Assembly: GCA_000024525.1 (NCBI GenBank)
Contig: CP001769.1
Coordinates: forward strand, 6,791,001-6,855,000
DNA length: 64,000 nucleotides
Direction of reading: 5' to 3'
Source: Spirosoma linguale DSM 74
Lineage (GTDB): Bacteria > Bacteroidota > Bacteroidia > Cytophagales > Spirosomataceae
Part shown: positions 14,463 to 22,815 of the stretch, one piece after another
How the letters are laid out: every line of letters starts with the position of its first letter
How positions within the stretch are numbered: position 1 is the stretch's first letter
Notes under the pieces: model-generated
Seen by the model: only the letters and a program-made list of their open reading frames with translations
What the model was told of the DNA's origin: nothing
The model's database searches: none
Position numbers and translations under genes: made by a program

Positions 14463-15728
14463 ATGAATCGCAACCGGCTTTTTACGCAAAGGCAACCCAC
14501 CGTTCTCTTTGTGGATATGAACAGTTTCTTCGCTTCCTGCGAACAGCAGGATAACTATTGGCTGCGGGGAAGGCCGGTTGGTGTTTGTGTATATACCGGA
14601 CGGAACGGCTGCGTGATTGCCCCATCGGTCGAAGCCAAGTTACGGGGCGTAAAGACCGGTATGCGCCTGGACCAGGCAATCGTACTCTGTCCGGAGTTGG
14701 TGCCTATAGAAACACACCCCGGTCGGTATCGCGAGTACCACGTGAAGATCATTGATGTGTTGCGGACCTTTTCCGATGATGTTGTGCCGAAAAGCATTGA
14801 CGAAGCCGTGGTCGACCTGACAAACTACCAGCTAGTGTACAAAGACATGTCACAAACGGCCGTGGCAATTAAACAGGCCATCCGCCAGAAGGTGGGCGAC
14901 TGGCTGCGCTGTTCCATTGGTATTGCTCCGAACGTTTTTCTGGCCAAGCTAGCCTCCAACGTGCAGAAGCCGGATGGCCTGACCATTATTACCCCCGAAA
15001 CGATTGACAGCGTGTTGCAAACCATGACACTTACCGATCTGCCCGGTATTGGTCACCGCATGGCCGCCCGACTGGAAGCGGGTGGGGTTCGTACACCGCT
15101 TGAACTCCGCTATGCTACCCCCGATCACCTCCGGGCGGTTTGTAAGAGCATTATTGGCTGGCACTGGCACATCCGGCTCAACTTTGGGGGCGAAGTGGAT
15201 CTGGACACTAATCCAGATAATAAGAGTATGTCGGCGATGCGGACCATTTCGCAGGAGCAGCGAAGCACGCCCGAACGCCTGGATGAACTCCTGCAATCGC
15301 TCTGCCTGACGCTCGAACGACGGATGGTACAGCGAGGAGTCTTTTGTCAGGACATGTCGTTCTCCTGCCGGTACCACAATGGCAAAACCTATAATTACGA
15401 AGCCCGATTCAACGAGCCGAAGCAGGATGGATTGGAGCTATACGGCATTATCCGTGAGCGTCTGGAAAAATTCCAGTTGGCTCACCGCTGCGAACCGGTA
15501 CTGAATGAACACCTGCGTAGTATGTGCGTAGCTGTATTTCGCTTCATTCCGGCCGAAGTAGTTCCGCTAAGTCTGTTCGGAAATGAGGACCGCAAGGGGA
15601 AATTTCGCCAGACACTCTACGACCTCAAGGCAAAATTTGGTACTGATAAGCTGATCCGGGCTACCGAGCTGCGGGACAACCCGGTTTATAAAGACGTTAT
15701 CGGCTTCGGGAATATTAAAGATTTGTGA
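14463..15728 (+). CDS. umuC: Y-family DNA polymerase V catalytic subunit UmuC
   Basis: This 421-aa translesion polymerase copies past damaged bases during the SOS response. The palm motif FVDMNSFFASCEQQ (D18) and SIDEAVVDLT (D113/E114) give the catalytic carboxylates. The LPGIGHRMAARLEA segment (around residue 197) is the helix-hairpin-helix of the thumb, and the C-terminal region carries the little-finger and UmuC tail domain. Length is normal for UmuC. It is monocistronic, divergent from the S24 repressor and ended by a strong hairpin, so damage control by that repressor is likely. Confidence 0.92.
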   Translation: MNRNRLFTQRQPTVLFVDMNSFFASCEQQDNYWLRGRPVGVCVYTGRNGCVIAPSVEAKLRGVKTGMRLDQAIVLCPELVPIETHPGRYREYHVKIIDVLRTFSDDVVPKSIDEAVVDLTNYQLVYKDMSQTAVAIKQAIRQKVGDWLRCSIGIAPNVFLAKLASNVQKPDGLTIITPETIDSVLQTMTLTDLPGIGHRMAARLEAGGVRTPLELRYATPDHLRAVCKSIIGWHWHIRLNFGGEVDLDTNPDNKSMSAMRTISQEQRSTPERLDELLQSLCLTLERRMVQRGVFCQDMSFSCRYHNGKTYNYEARFNEPKQDGLELYGIIRERLEKFQLAHRCEPVLNEHLRSMCVAVFRFIPAEVVPLSLFGNEDRKGKFRQTLYDLKAKFGTDKLIRATELRDNPVYKDVIGFGNIKDL

Positions 15729-15734
15729 GAAATG

Positions 15735-15797
15735 CTATATTCAGGACGGGGGAACCGTGGCCCGCCTTCCTCCACCCTTCCCCCGTCCTGAATATAG
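15735..15797. terminator. bidirectional terminator hairpin between umuC and pirin
   Basis: A perfect 20-bp inverted repeat, CTATATTCAGGACGGGGGAA at 15735-15754 and its complement at 15778-15797, with a 23-nt loop. It sits between two convergent genes. Confidence 0.65.
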
Positions 15798-15811
15798 AGT
15801 GAATAGCTAAG

Positions 15812-16672
15812 TTAATTTAACGACCCCATCCGCCCGTTCTGAAAATCGTCAAAAGCGGCCATGATCTCCTCACGGGTGTTCATGACAAAAGGCCCGTACA
15901 CGGCCAGCGGTTCCTGGATCGGCTCTCCGGCTAGTATAAGAACTTTGGCACCCGTTGCGGTCGATACCGTAATCGTGTCGCCGTCGGGGTTTGTAAGGGC
16001 TATCTGACCCCGGGTCAGGCTGGCGTCATTAAGGGTTGCCTCTCCACTTAATACATACACCATCAGGTTATAGCTAGCCGGTATAACAAGCGTTTCGGAT
16101 TGACCACTGGTCAGGGCTAAATCGGCGACGACAATCGGGCTAAATGTATTGGCGGGACCGTGTAAGCCAGCCACATCGCCCGCAATTACCCGGAATGCAC
16201 CACCACCGGGCAAGGTGGCTGTGGCAATTCGGGAGGAGGCAATGTCCTGGTAACGCGGTGGGCTCATTTTGTCTTTGGCGGGTAGATTGACCCACAATTG
16301 CACAAAGTCGAGTCGGCCACCCTGACGCGAAAACTCGCGTTCGTGTTTCTCTTCGTGGATAATCCCCGAAGCTGCCGTCATCCACTGTACATCGCCCGAG
16401 AAGAGTTTGCCTTTATTACCGGCGGAGTCCCGGTGTTCGAGGGCCCCTTCATACACGATCGTTACAGTTTCGAAGCCCCGGTGCGGGTGCTGATCGACAC
16501 CTTTTGGTCGTTCCGACGGCTGAACCTGCATGGGACCGTGGTGATCCAGTAATAAAAACGGATTGAACGGACGCGACCCTTGTGGATGGAAAGCATTTAA
16601 CCCAATAAAGCCGTCCCCCACGCTGTTCGGGGTGGCCGTTCGTATAGTTGAAATTGTACGTTGCGTGCTCAT
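15812..16672 (-). CDS. pirin family protein
   Basis: This 286-aa bicupin is of the pirin/YhhW type, metal-binding, with possible quercetinase or redox-sensing activity. The N-terminal cupin carries HPHRGFETVTIVYEG and IHEEKHER, with the His/Glu metal ligands of pirin. The C-terminal domain carries AVYGPFVMNTREEI. The start chosen is the Met at 16672 (MSTQRTIST), 11 codons inside the longest frame, because it matches the usual pirin beginning. It stands alone, convergent with umuC. Confidence 0.88.
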   Translation of the reverse strand: MSTQRTISTIRTATPNSVGDGFIGLNAFHPQGSRPFNPFLLLDHHGPMQVQPSERPKGVDQHPHRGFETVTIVYEGALEHRDSAGNKGKLFSGDVQWMTAASGIIHEEKHEREFSRQGGRLDFVQLWVNLPAKDKMSPPRYQDIASSRIATATLPGGGAFRVIAGDVAGLHGPANTFSPIVVADLALTSGQSETLVIPASYNLMVYVLSGEATLNDASLTRGQIALTNPDGDTITVSTATGAKVLILAGEPIQEPLAVYGPFVMNTREEIMAAFDDFQNGRMGSLN

Positions 16673-16739
16673 AATACGTGTAGCTACATGTATTAGGAAA
16701 ACCAACTAGTTTGCCGAGTAGTTCATTGGTGCGTCCAGC

Positions 16740-17555
16740 CTAAACACATTGCTCTTTCGGGCAGAAGAACGTGGTTCGGCCACCCACCACCGAGCGTTCA
16801 ATACGGGTTTTGCAACGGGGGCAGTACTTGTGCGCTTCCACATCATCATAAGGAGAATCATCCCACTCACGAACGTGGATCAAAAAACCAATAGGAAAGT
16901 CCCGATACGTGGCTTCGTAGCGAATGGCCGTTTCGAGTACCAGCCGAATAGCTATGTGGAGGCTGGCCATCTGGTCATTGGTGAGGGTGTCGGCGCGTTG
17001 TTCAGGATGGATCAATGCCTGAAACAACACCTCGTCGACAATCCAGTTGCCCAAACCGGCCACTACGCTCTGGTCGAGCAGAACAGGTTTGATGAAGGCC
17101 TTTTTCCGGCGAACGCGGTCGCTTAGGGTTTCCAGCGAAATGTCGAGGCCATCCTCACCAATCTTTTTGCGCAACAGAAAGGCGTCGACGTCTGTAACGA
17201 GGCCAACGCGTTCGAATTTTCGGGGGCACAGAAAGCCAAGGTTGAAACCCGACGTAAATTCGAACACGATTCGGGCAAAGCGGGGCCGGTCGAGAGATGC
17301 GTGGTAATATTCCAAATCGCCGGTCATGCCAAAGTGCATATGGATAATGACATCGGGCGCATCGGTAAAAATGAACAGATTTTTACCGACCCGGCGGGTA
17401 CCGGTAAATTGCCGCCCGATAAGAGCCTGTTGCAGTGTAGCCAGATCGGTTGTAAGAAGTTTTTTGTCTTCCACCTCTATATGGCTAACGGGCTGGTAGA
17501 GAGAGGATGTTTCGAGATATTGGCGTCTGATTTCAACCTCTGGTAATTCTGGCAT
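16740..17555 (-). CDS. mutM: formamidopyrimidine-DNA glycosylase (Fpg/MutM or Nei-like)
   Basis: This 271-aa base-excision repair enzyme removes oxidised purines such as 8-oxoguanine. The catalytic N-terminus MPELPEVE is intact (P2 and E3), as is the conserved LGFLCPRKFERVGL region. The helix-two-turn-helix segment (GLGNWIVDEVLFQALIHPEQ) and the C-terminal zinc finger (CPRC...TFFCPKEQC) are visible. It is close to family length. It lies about 68 bp upstream of pirin on the same strand and may be co-transcribed with it. The choice between MutM and Nei cannot be fixed from sequence reading alone. Confidence 0.88.
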   Translation of the reverse strand: MPELPEVEIRRQYLETSSLYQPVSHIEVEDKKLLTTDLATLQQALIGRQFTGTRRVGKNLFIFTDAPDVIIHMHFGMTGDLEYYHASLDRPRFARIVFEFTSGFNLGFLCPRKFERVGLVTDVDAFLLRKKIGEDGLDISLETLSDRVRRKKAFIKPVLLDQSVVAGLGNWIVDEVLFQALIHPEQRADTLTNDQMASLHIAIRLVLETAIRYEATYRDFPIGFLIHVREWDDSPYDDVEAHKYCPRCKTRIERSVVGGRTTFFCPKEQCV

Positions 17556-17677
17556 TGCACAAAGGGTTTACCTAGTAACCAGCTGAAGTTCGGGTTGTTT
17601 TGTTATAGAGGGAGGAAAATCGATGACTGAATGATTAACCTGATACTGAGATTTCTACAACTTACCTAATAGAAGAT

Positions 17678-18217
17678 TCATTCTTGAAGCCTCTCTGATG
17701 ATGACGACGATAAAAGCACGATAAAACAAAGAAGTACGGACGAAATCAGCCCGCCAATAATATTAGTTTGTATCAGCCCCTTAACGCTGTAAAACCTAGT
17801 AAACCTCTGTACCATTTCCAGCTCATCGTCATCGTTAAATATTACATTTTTCTCGGCTTCCATCGCTCTCATTTTCTGCTGACTGGTCTCCAGTTGCTGA
17901 ATAGCCAACCTGTTTTTGTAGTCTGGATCAATGTAATAGTGTAAAACAAAATCGAAGCCCGTTATAAGAACGCCACCCAGTAATACTACTCCAACTACGG
18001 CCAAGATGGTTTTTTCAATGGAAGAAAGTATAGGTTTGGCAAACTGATGAAAACCGACAACTACACTTCCCCACGTAAGCGACACACTGAGAAGACCAAA
18101 ATTGGGTAGAGATGTATGTGTCTGTTCGGCTATATATGCGGCCGTTTGCAGAAAAATTATAGTTACTGTATAGAGCGAAGCCAAAAGCAATACCGTTGGT
18201 GCAAAACGAGCAGACAT
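17678..18217 (-). CDS. membrane protein of unknown function, last gene of an ABC transporter operon
   Basis: This 179-aa protein has about four membrane segments (residues about 5-30, 38-58, 68-95 and 150-170) and a charged loop of about 40 residues between the third and fourth (EKNVIFNDDDELEMVQR). It begins 5 bp after the permease gene stop, so it is translationally coupled to the ABC operon. No family recognised. Given the position, an accessory role in export or immunity is possible inference. Confidence 0.6.
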   Translation of the reverse strand: MSARFAPTVLLLASLYTVTIIFLQTAAYIAEQTHTSLPNFGLLSVSLTWGSVVVGFHQFAKPILSSIEKTILAVVGVVLLGGVLITGFDFVLHYYIDPDYKNRLAIQQLETSQQKMRAMEAEKNVIFNDDDELEMVQRFTRFYSVKGLIQTNIIGGLISSVLLCFIVLLSSSSSERLQE

Positions 18218-18222
18218 ACATG

Positions 18223-18999
18223 TTAGTTTATTAAATTATGAATGAGGCCGTTAGATCTCCAACGGCTATATAGCCATATAGCTAAAGTAACCAATAGTAT
18301 GTACACTCCGGCAGTAAGGTATTGCAATTGAATACGCTCTGGCTGGTACCAAATATGCCCTTTTGCCGAAGCATGAGCGATAGCCAGCCGTAATGTTGCC
18401 AGTGGGTTTGGAAAAGCATTACCAAAAGCCGTTAGGACTTGCAACACTAACAAAACAAGCACAGCAATGGTAGGTGTTCGAATAAAGAACGATAGTGCGA
18501 AGTAGGTTAGCCACATTGGTATGGTTAGTAGTAGTAAATGAACCGAAATGGCCATAAGTTGCCCAAAAAACTGACTCATTGTTAGACCCGTAATAACATC
18601 TGCTATAGACCAATACATAATAAAACCAGCCAATGTTAAGCCAGTAAACAATGTCAGGACACAAAGTAGCCAAGCCGTCAAAAATTTAACTATGTGCCAC
18701 TGAACCGCCCGAACAGGCAAACGATACAACCACGAGGCCGTCTGATTTTGCCGTTCTGTGTAGATGATAGTAAAGAAAGTAAGCGAGATAATGGGTAGTG
18801 AAATGAGCTGGATAATACTGAAAAAAGCGAAAAAGGAATCGTCATAGACATGCTGATGATTACTGTTTACTGTCCCTTCTCTAAGAATCCATGCTAAACC
18901 TACAAGTGTCCAGCCGCTAATCATTAGTATCCAAACTACTTGTGGGTTTCGGGTTAGCTTTACCCATTCATTCCGAAAATGAATGCTCCAATCGTTCAT
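18223..18999 (-). CDS. ABC-2 type permease subunit (second)
   Basis: This 258-aa protein starts with a short cytoplasmic segment (WSIHFRNEWVKLTRNPQVVW), then six membrane segments, the plan of ABC-2 permeases of the NatB/bacitracin-export type. Its start overlaps the end of the preceding permease gene by 4 bp (ATGA-type junction), which indicates tight coupling. With the ATPase at 19721-20419 it would form an exporter or immunity complex in the inner membrane. The substrate is unknown; the small secreted peptide upstream is a candidate. Confidence 0.75.
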   Translation of the reverse strand: MNDWSIHFRNEWVKLTRNPQVVWILMISGWTLVGLAWILREGTVNSNHQHVYDDSFFAFFSIIQLISLPIISLTFFTIIYTERQNQTASWLYRLPVRAVQWHIVKFLTAWLLCVLTLFTGLTLAGFIMYWSIADVITGLTMSQFFGQLMAISVHLLLLTIPMWLTYFALSFFIRTPTIAVLVLLVLQVLTAFGNAFPNPLATLRLAIAHASAKGHIWYQPERIQLQYLTAGVYILLVTLAIWLYSRWRSNGLIHNLIN

Positions 19000-19721
19000 G
19001 CCTTAAATCGTTTATATAACAACCTGGCCAAAGTTGCTGTCCAGCCCACCGAAACCAACATATCAATTAAATCAAAACGGCTAGCGTTGACAGCCGAGAA
19101 CCGGAATAAGTGTGAATAGGGCAGTGTGGGTATTGCCATCAATGCCAATACTGCTACCATACTCAGAGCCAATACCGCCAAAGGCTTACCGAAAAAACGG
19201 GTGGTAATGAGTGCGGCCAACAACACAACGGGCAACATAAGTAATGACCTTAGACTATAATGCCAGCCTAATTCTACAATTCCTAGGCGTTCGTGTGGAC
19301 TCATATACGATAAGAAAGGCTGTTGTAACACTAATAATAGCCCAGACATAATACAGCTACTCACCAGTAGAAAGCCCATGCTGAATAAAAACTTGGCAAG
19401 CAGAATTTTCCAGCCCGATACGGGCAACAATCGTGTAGTTCGAAGTAATGATTCATACGTTTCTGTGTCAAAGACAGCAACTGTAGCCAGGCAAGCCAAT
19501 AAAAATTGTAGGAATGATAATGTGAAGTTAACCTGATCATAAAAGAAAAACGCGAATGTGCGGCTCGGATGACGGTCAGCCCAAAATGTATAGACTCGCA
19601 AAGACGTCTCGCAAAATCGTTGAATCATAAAACCACTCATTGCGAAAGCAAGTGCGCCAGCCCAAAGTAGCTGTAAATGCCGACGAAGCTTGAGCCATTC
19701 GTTTTGCAGTATTGGAAACAT
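18996..19721 (-). CDS. ABC-2 type permease subunit (first)
   Basis: This 241-aa protein has the N-terminal FPILQNEWLKLRRHLQLLW segment and six membrane spans. It is similar in plan to the other permease of the operon, so the two may form a heterodimer. The start codon overlaps the last base of the ATPase stop (19721), and its stop overlaps the next start. No catalytic motif is expected in this subunit. Confidence 0.75.
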   Translation of the reverse strand: MFPILQNEWLKLRRHLQLLWAGALAFAMSGFMIQRFCETSLRVYTFWADRHPSRTFAFFFYDQVNFTLSFLQFLLACLATVAVFDTETYESLLRTTRLLPVSGWKILLAKFLFSMGFLLVSSCIMSGLLLVLQQPFLSYMSPHERLGIVELGWHYSLRSLLMLPVVLLAALITTRFFGKPLAVLALSMVAVLALMAIPTLPYSHLFRFSAVNASRFDLIDMLVSVGWTATLARLLYKRFKA

Positions 19722-20419
19722 CAGGCAATAGTATCGTAGAAGTCGGTTAAAGAAATTCCACTGTTTGTTAAATCGATTTTTGTCCGGTCGGCTACCAATC
19801 GGCCTGCTTTAAGCAAAAGTATTCTGCTATAAAGCGTTTCTACATCGGGCAATGAATGGCTGGTCAGTAAGACGGTTGTTTGATATTCGCGTTGTAACTC
19901 GGCAAGTAGCTGTAAAATAAAGCGTGTGTTGTCGCGGTCAACGGCATTAAACGGTTCATCGAGCAATAAGAGTGTAGGCTTGTTAATAAACGCCAAAGCT
20001 AGTAGCAAGCGTTGTTTCATACCCGCCGAAAGTTGACTGGCGGGTCGTTGGCGAACGTCATACAACTCGAAGCGATGCAACATTTCGTCCACCGAAAAAC
20101 GGGTTACGCCGTAATACCGTTGCGTAATCCAAAGATTCTCAAGGGCTGACAGATAACTGTAAAACGAATTAGGGTAAATAGCAGCCCCAACATCAGTTAA
20201 AACATGTTGGCGTTCGGGCCGGTGCATATCATAACCTTGCACTATCGCTTGACCTGATACTATAGGCTCGGCTCCCAGAATGGCCCGCAACAATGTAGTC
20301 TTGCCAGCCCCGTTACGACCTAGCATACAGACAGTTTCGCTTGGGTTGATCTCAAAACTTACCTCCGATAAAATGTCAATCTCTCCTTTATGGACCGTTA
20401 GTGAATCAACTTTAAGCAT
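19721..20419 (-). CDS. ABC transporter ATP-binding protein
   Basis: This 232-aa ATPase drives the permease pair encoded downstream. Walker A is GRNGAGKTT (about residues 34-42), the signature is QLSAGMKQRLL and Walker B is LLLLDEPFNAVD, followed by the switch His in TSHSLPDV. It is normal length for CcmA/NatA-type ATPases. It starts 72 bp after the small peptide gene, with a strong hairpin in that gap that may lower expression of the transporter relative to the peptide. Confidence 0.9.
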   Translation of the reverse strand: MLKVDSLTVHKGEIDILSEVSFEINPSETVCMLGRNGAGKTTLLRAILGAEPIVSGQAIVQGYDMHRPERQHVLTDVGAAIYPNSFYSYLSALENLWITQRYYGVTRFSVDEMLHRFELYDVRQRPASQLSAGMKQRLLLALAFINKPTLLLLDEPFNAVDRDNTRFILQLLAELQREYQTTVLLTSHSLPDVETLYSRILLLKAGRLVADRTKIDLTNSGISLTDFYDTIA

Positions 20420-20436
20420 ACCTGATCATCTGTTTT

Positions 20437-20472
20437 GATTCCACAAAAGCCTAACATAGCTTTTGTGGAATC
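20437..20472. terminator. stem-loop between the small peptide gene and the ABC operon
   Basis: A perfect 14-bp inverted repeat GATTCCACAAAAGC/GCTTTTGTGGAATC with an 8-nt loop. On the minus strand no T-run follows, so it may be a partial terminator or an mRNA processing/stability hairpin rather than a full stop. Confidence 0.5.
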
Positions 20473-20491
20473 ATTTATCTACATTTTACTC

Positions 20492-20665
20492 CTACTCAAT
20501 CCACGCAGTATTACTCTCTGCATTACTACAAGATGTAGTGACAAGCTGCCAGCCCCATCCAAGTGGTGTGTAATATCGTGTACATACAGCCTGAGAAAAA
20601 CCCAGTAAAGGCAACCCAACCAGTAATCCAGATACCAGTAGCCGCTTGAAAAAAGTTGTTTTCAT
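20492..20665 (-). CDS. small secreted peptide (57 aa) with two cysteines
   Basis: ATG at 20665 opens a 57-codon frame ending with TAG. The first 26 residues, MKTTFFKRLLVSGLLVGLPL onward to GFSQA, form a textbook signal peptide with a Bacteroidota-style SQA cleavage site. The predicted mature part of about 31 residues contains CTRYYTPLGWGWQLVTTSC, where two Cys lie 18 residues apart with aromatic residues and a GWGW motif between them, and it ends NTAWIE. It is directly upstream of the ABC ATPase gene on the same strand. A secreted signal, antimicrobial or structural peptide handled by that transporter is inference. It is easily missed because it is short. Confidence 0.6.
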   Translation of the reverse strand: MKTTFFKRLLVSGLLVGLPLLGFSQAVCTRYYTPLGWGWQLVTTSCSNAESNTAWIE

Positions 20666-20773
20666 ATCTGCAATTGTTTATCTCAGTCTGTTTCTATAGG
20701 CCGACTGAATCCACCTCTATCGAACTGCTGGCCAGCAAATAGATATTGATCGTAAATAAACATAAAACTTCTT

Positions 20774-20799
20774 AAAAGTATACTTGTTAGTATACTTTT
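20774..20799. promoter_or_regulatory. operator-like palindrome upstream of the peptide/ABC operon
   Basis: AAAAGTATAC-TTGTTA-GTATACTTTT is a perfect 10-bp inverted repeat with a 6-nt centre. It is also a pair of direct AGTATACTT repeats. It lies 109 bp upstream of the peptide start codon in AT-rich DNA. This form suits a dimeric repressor such as a GntR- or PadR-type protein; no such gene is adjacent. Confidence 0.5.
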
Positions 20800-21371
20800 A
20801 TTTTTATTTAGGTGCATTTGAAGAATAAAGGAGCTGTATATGAGGCAACAACTCTTTATTGCCATAGGCTACTATTGAAATGAGAGAGCATTAGCGATTG
20901 CAGAAATATAAGTTCTCATTTAGCTATCTTAGAGTATTTAGTGCTGAATCGACATGAATCTAAAAATTGGGCTAATATATCGTCCAACTGGAAGCCTTTA
21001 GTGGTATTTTCAGAACCTTTTTAAATAGACGATTGAGAAGAGAATTTACAGAAAAGGCTTATGTCTTGATAACAGTATAAAATGGTTTATTTATCTAACG
21101 GCCTATCTATCTGATAATCATTGACTATTTTTGTGACTTCTGGTAACCGATAAAAAAACCTTTTTCAGTGGTAACCAGTTGTTTGCTACAATACTATGCC
21201 GCAAGCTGGCGTTCCATTAGTATTGTTCGGAGGGTAAATTATAATTTTCGTAGTCGGATTCTGGTTAATCGTTCACTAAAAAACCTCAGATGTAACAACC
21301 TCTACACAACCGCGAAAGCGGCTTTTTTTACAAAGTTTGTGCATGTTCAATCGTTAAACTGAAAATTTTAA
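20800..21371. other. intergenic region without recognisable gene
   Basis: A stretch of about 570 bp, AT-rich, between the divergent peptide operon and the coiled-coil protein gene. I see no convincing gene or repeat. Promoters for both sides must lie here, but no clear Bacteroidota -33/-7 pair stands out. Confidence 0.4.
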
Positions 21372-22307
21372 ATGGAAAATAATCCGCAAAAGTCAAGAAC
21401 TAACGGCGCATTGCTGGCTGCCCTCATTATTATGACGGGTCTGGCTGGTGTATCCAGTTATTTGTACTTCGATCAGAAAAAAGTTTCTGAGAACCAGGAA
21501 GTGACAATTTCGGAGCGTGTAGAAGAATTGTCAACGACACGGGTTAAACTGGACTCTATTTCGACAGCGCTGGATGCTAAAATTGCTGAAGTACAGAAGT
21601 TAGGTGGCGACGTTACGGAGCTGGAAAAAATGAAAGTGCAACTGGAGCAGGACAAAGCTGCGTTGCGGAAAGGTAACCGAATTTCACTGGCTAAATACGA
21701 AGCTAAAATTAAGCAGTACGAGGCCTTTCTGGTTGAAAAGGACACGCTCATCGCTAATCTTCAGCGCGAAAACGTAACCCTGGCGTCGAACGTTAAAGTA
21801 CTTGATGAGGAAAATACGGGCCTGAAAACAGAACGCCAGCGTTTGGCAGATTCTGTTACAACGGTAGTTTCTCAAAATCAGGAGCTGTCTACGAAAGTTA
21901 CCCGCGCTGCTGCGCTGAAAGCACAAAACGTGAAAGTGTTCGCCGTGAACGCCAAAGGAAAGGTGAAAGACGACGACTCGTATAAAGCCAAGCGGCTGGA
22001 TAAAATTAAGCTGGTTTATACCTTGCTGGATAATCCGCTGACGAAAGAAGAGCCTAAAGATGTGTTTGTTCGGGTACTGGACCCAACCGGTGCCGTTGTA
22101 TCGGACATGGCCAACGGTTCAGGAACGTTTACGGTAGATGGCAATGAAACCATCTATACGACCAAGCAAACGGTTAACTACACAAACAACGGGCAAAACG
22201 TTGAACTGATGTACACACGGGGAATTCCTTACAAACCCGGTAAGTACACGGTTGAACTCTATTCGGAAGGATTCCGGATCGGTTCGGGTGAGTTTGCCGT
22301 TCGTTAA
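21372..22307 (+). CDS. membrane-anchored coiled-coil protein of unknown function
   Basis: This 311-aa protein has one N-terminal membrane segment (about residues 13-32) and then a long coiled coil (about 40-190) rich in Glu, Lys and Leu heptads. It ends with a beta-rich C-terminal domain (about 195-311, with VFVRVLDPTGAVVSDM and YKPGKYTVELYSEGFRIGSG) that resembles an immunoglobulin-like fold. This build is common in Cytophagales and suggests an envelope-spanning or scaffold role; that is inference. It is monocistronic and followed by a strong terminator. Confidence 0.6.
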   Translation: MENNPQKSRTNGALLAALIIMTGLAGVSSYLYFDQKKVSENQEVTISERVEELSTTRVKLDSISTALDAKIAEVQKLGGDVTELEKMKVQLEQDKAALRKGNRISLAKYEAKIKQYEAFLVEKDTLIANLQRENVTLASNVKVLDEENTGLKTERQRLADSVTTVVSQNQELSTKVTRAAALKAQNVKVFAVNAKGKVKDDDSYKAKRLDKIKLVYTLLDNPLTKEEPKDVFVRVLDPTGAVVSDMANGSGTFTVDGNETIYTTKQTVNYTNNGQNVELMYTRGIPYKPGKYTVELYSEGFRIGSGEFAVR

Positions 22308-22321
22308 TGGCCTGATCACAT

Positions 22322-22357
22322 AAAAAAGCGTGATGCCCGACGGCATCACGCTTTTTT
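22322..22357. terminator. bidirectional rho-independent terminator
   Basis: AAAAAAGCGTGATGCC pairs with GGCATCACGCTTTTTTT around a CGAC loop. The A-run and T-run on each side let it work for both the gene ending at 22307 and the opposite gene ending at 22376. Confidence 0.85.
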
Positions 22358-22375
22358 TATGAAGGTATTGTTGAT

Positions 22376-22813
22376 CTATTGTCGGGCACCGGAAAAGTTG
22401 AGCGTGCTTTCGGAGCCATCCTGTAGGGTAATTCGTAACAGTTGCCCTTCTTTTTCCATGCCGTTGTCGCTGAAAACCCGGTCGGCCTGTAAGGTGGCGA
22501 TGGTCGAGCTGCTAACGTTGAACTGTATGCTGTTTGCCCGGCGACTCAGACTGACGTGCTGAACAACCCGGTCTTTTTGAGCCAGTGCGGGTTGGTGAAA
22601 GACCAGGGTGACCTTATTGTCTGATTCGGCCTTTACCTCTGCATACGGCAGTTGGCCCGCCGAAAGGGCAACGGAGGGGTCGATATAAAAATTGGTGCGG
22701 TAGGTTCCGACTACTTCACCTGTCAGCGTTGTAGAGGTTGGTTGAATATCCCCTTCACGCTGGCACGCTGTCAGTATCCCTACAAACGAGCAGAAAAGCA
22801 GTCGTTTTTTCAT
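22376..22813 (-). CDS. putative lipoprotein of unknown function
   Basis: This 145-aa protein begins MKKRLLFCSFVGILTACQRE, a type II signal peptide with lipobox LTAC (Cys17). The mature part is a small beta-rich domain (TTLTGEVVGTYRTNFYID and others). The start is 2 bp after the stop of the transglutaminase-like gene at 22816, so the two genes form an operon. Function unknown. Confidence 0.65.
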   Translation of the reverse strand: MKKRLLFCSFVGILTACQREGDIQPTSTTLTGEVVGTYRTNFYIDPSVALSAGQLPYAEVKAESDNKVTLVFHQPALAQKDRVVQHVSLSRRANSIQFNVSSSTIATLQADRVFSDNGMEKEGQLLRITLQDGSESTLNFSGARQ

Positions 22814-22815
22814 GG

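Noticed and set aside
20683..20865. 60-aa minus-strand open frame upstream of the small peptide gene
   Set aside because: It crosses the operator-like palindrome and has no signal, motif or plausible start context.
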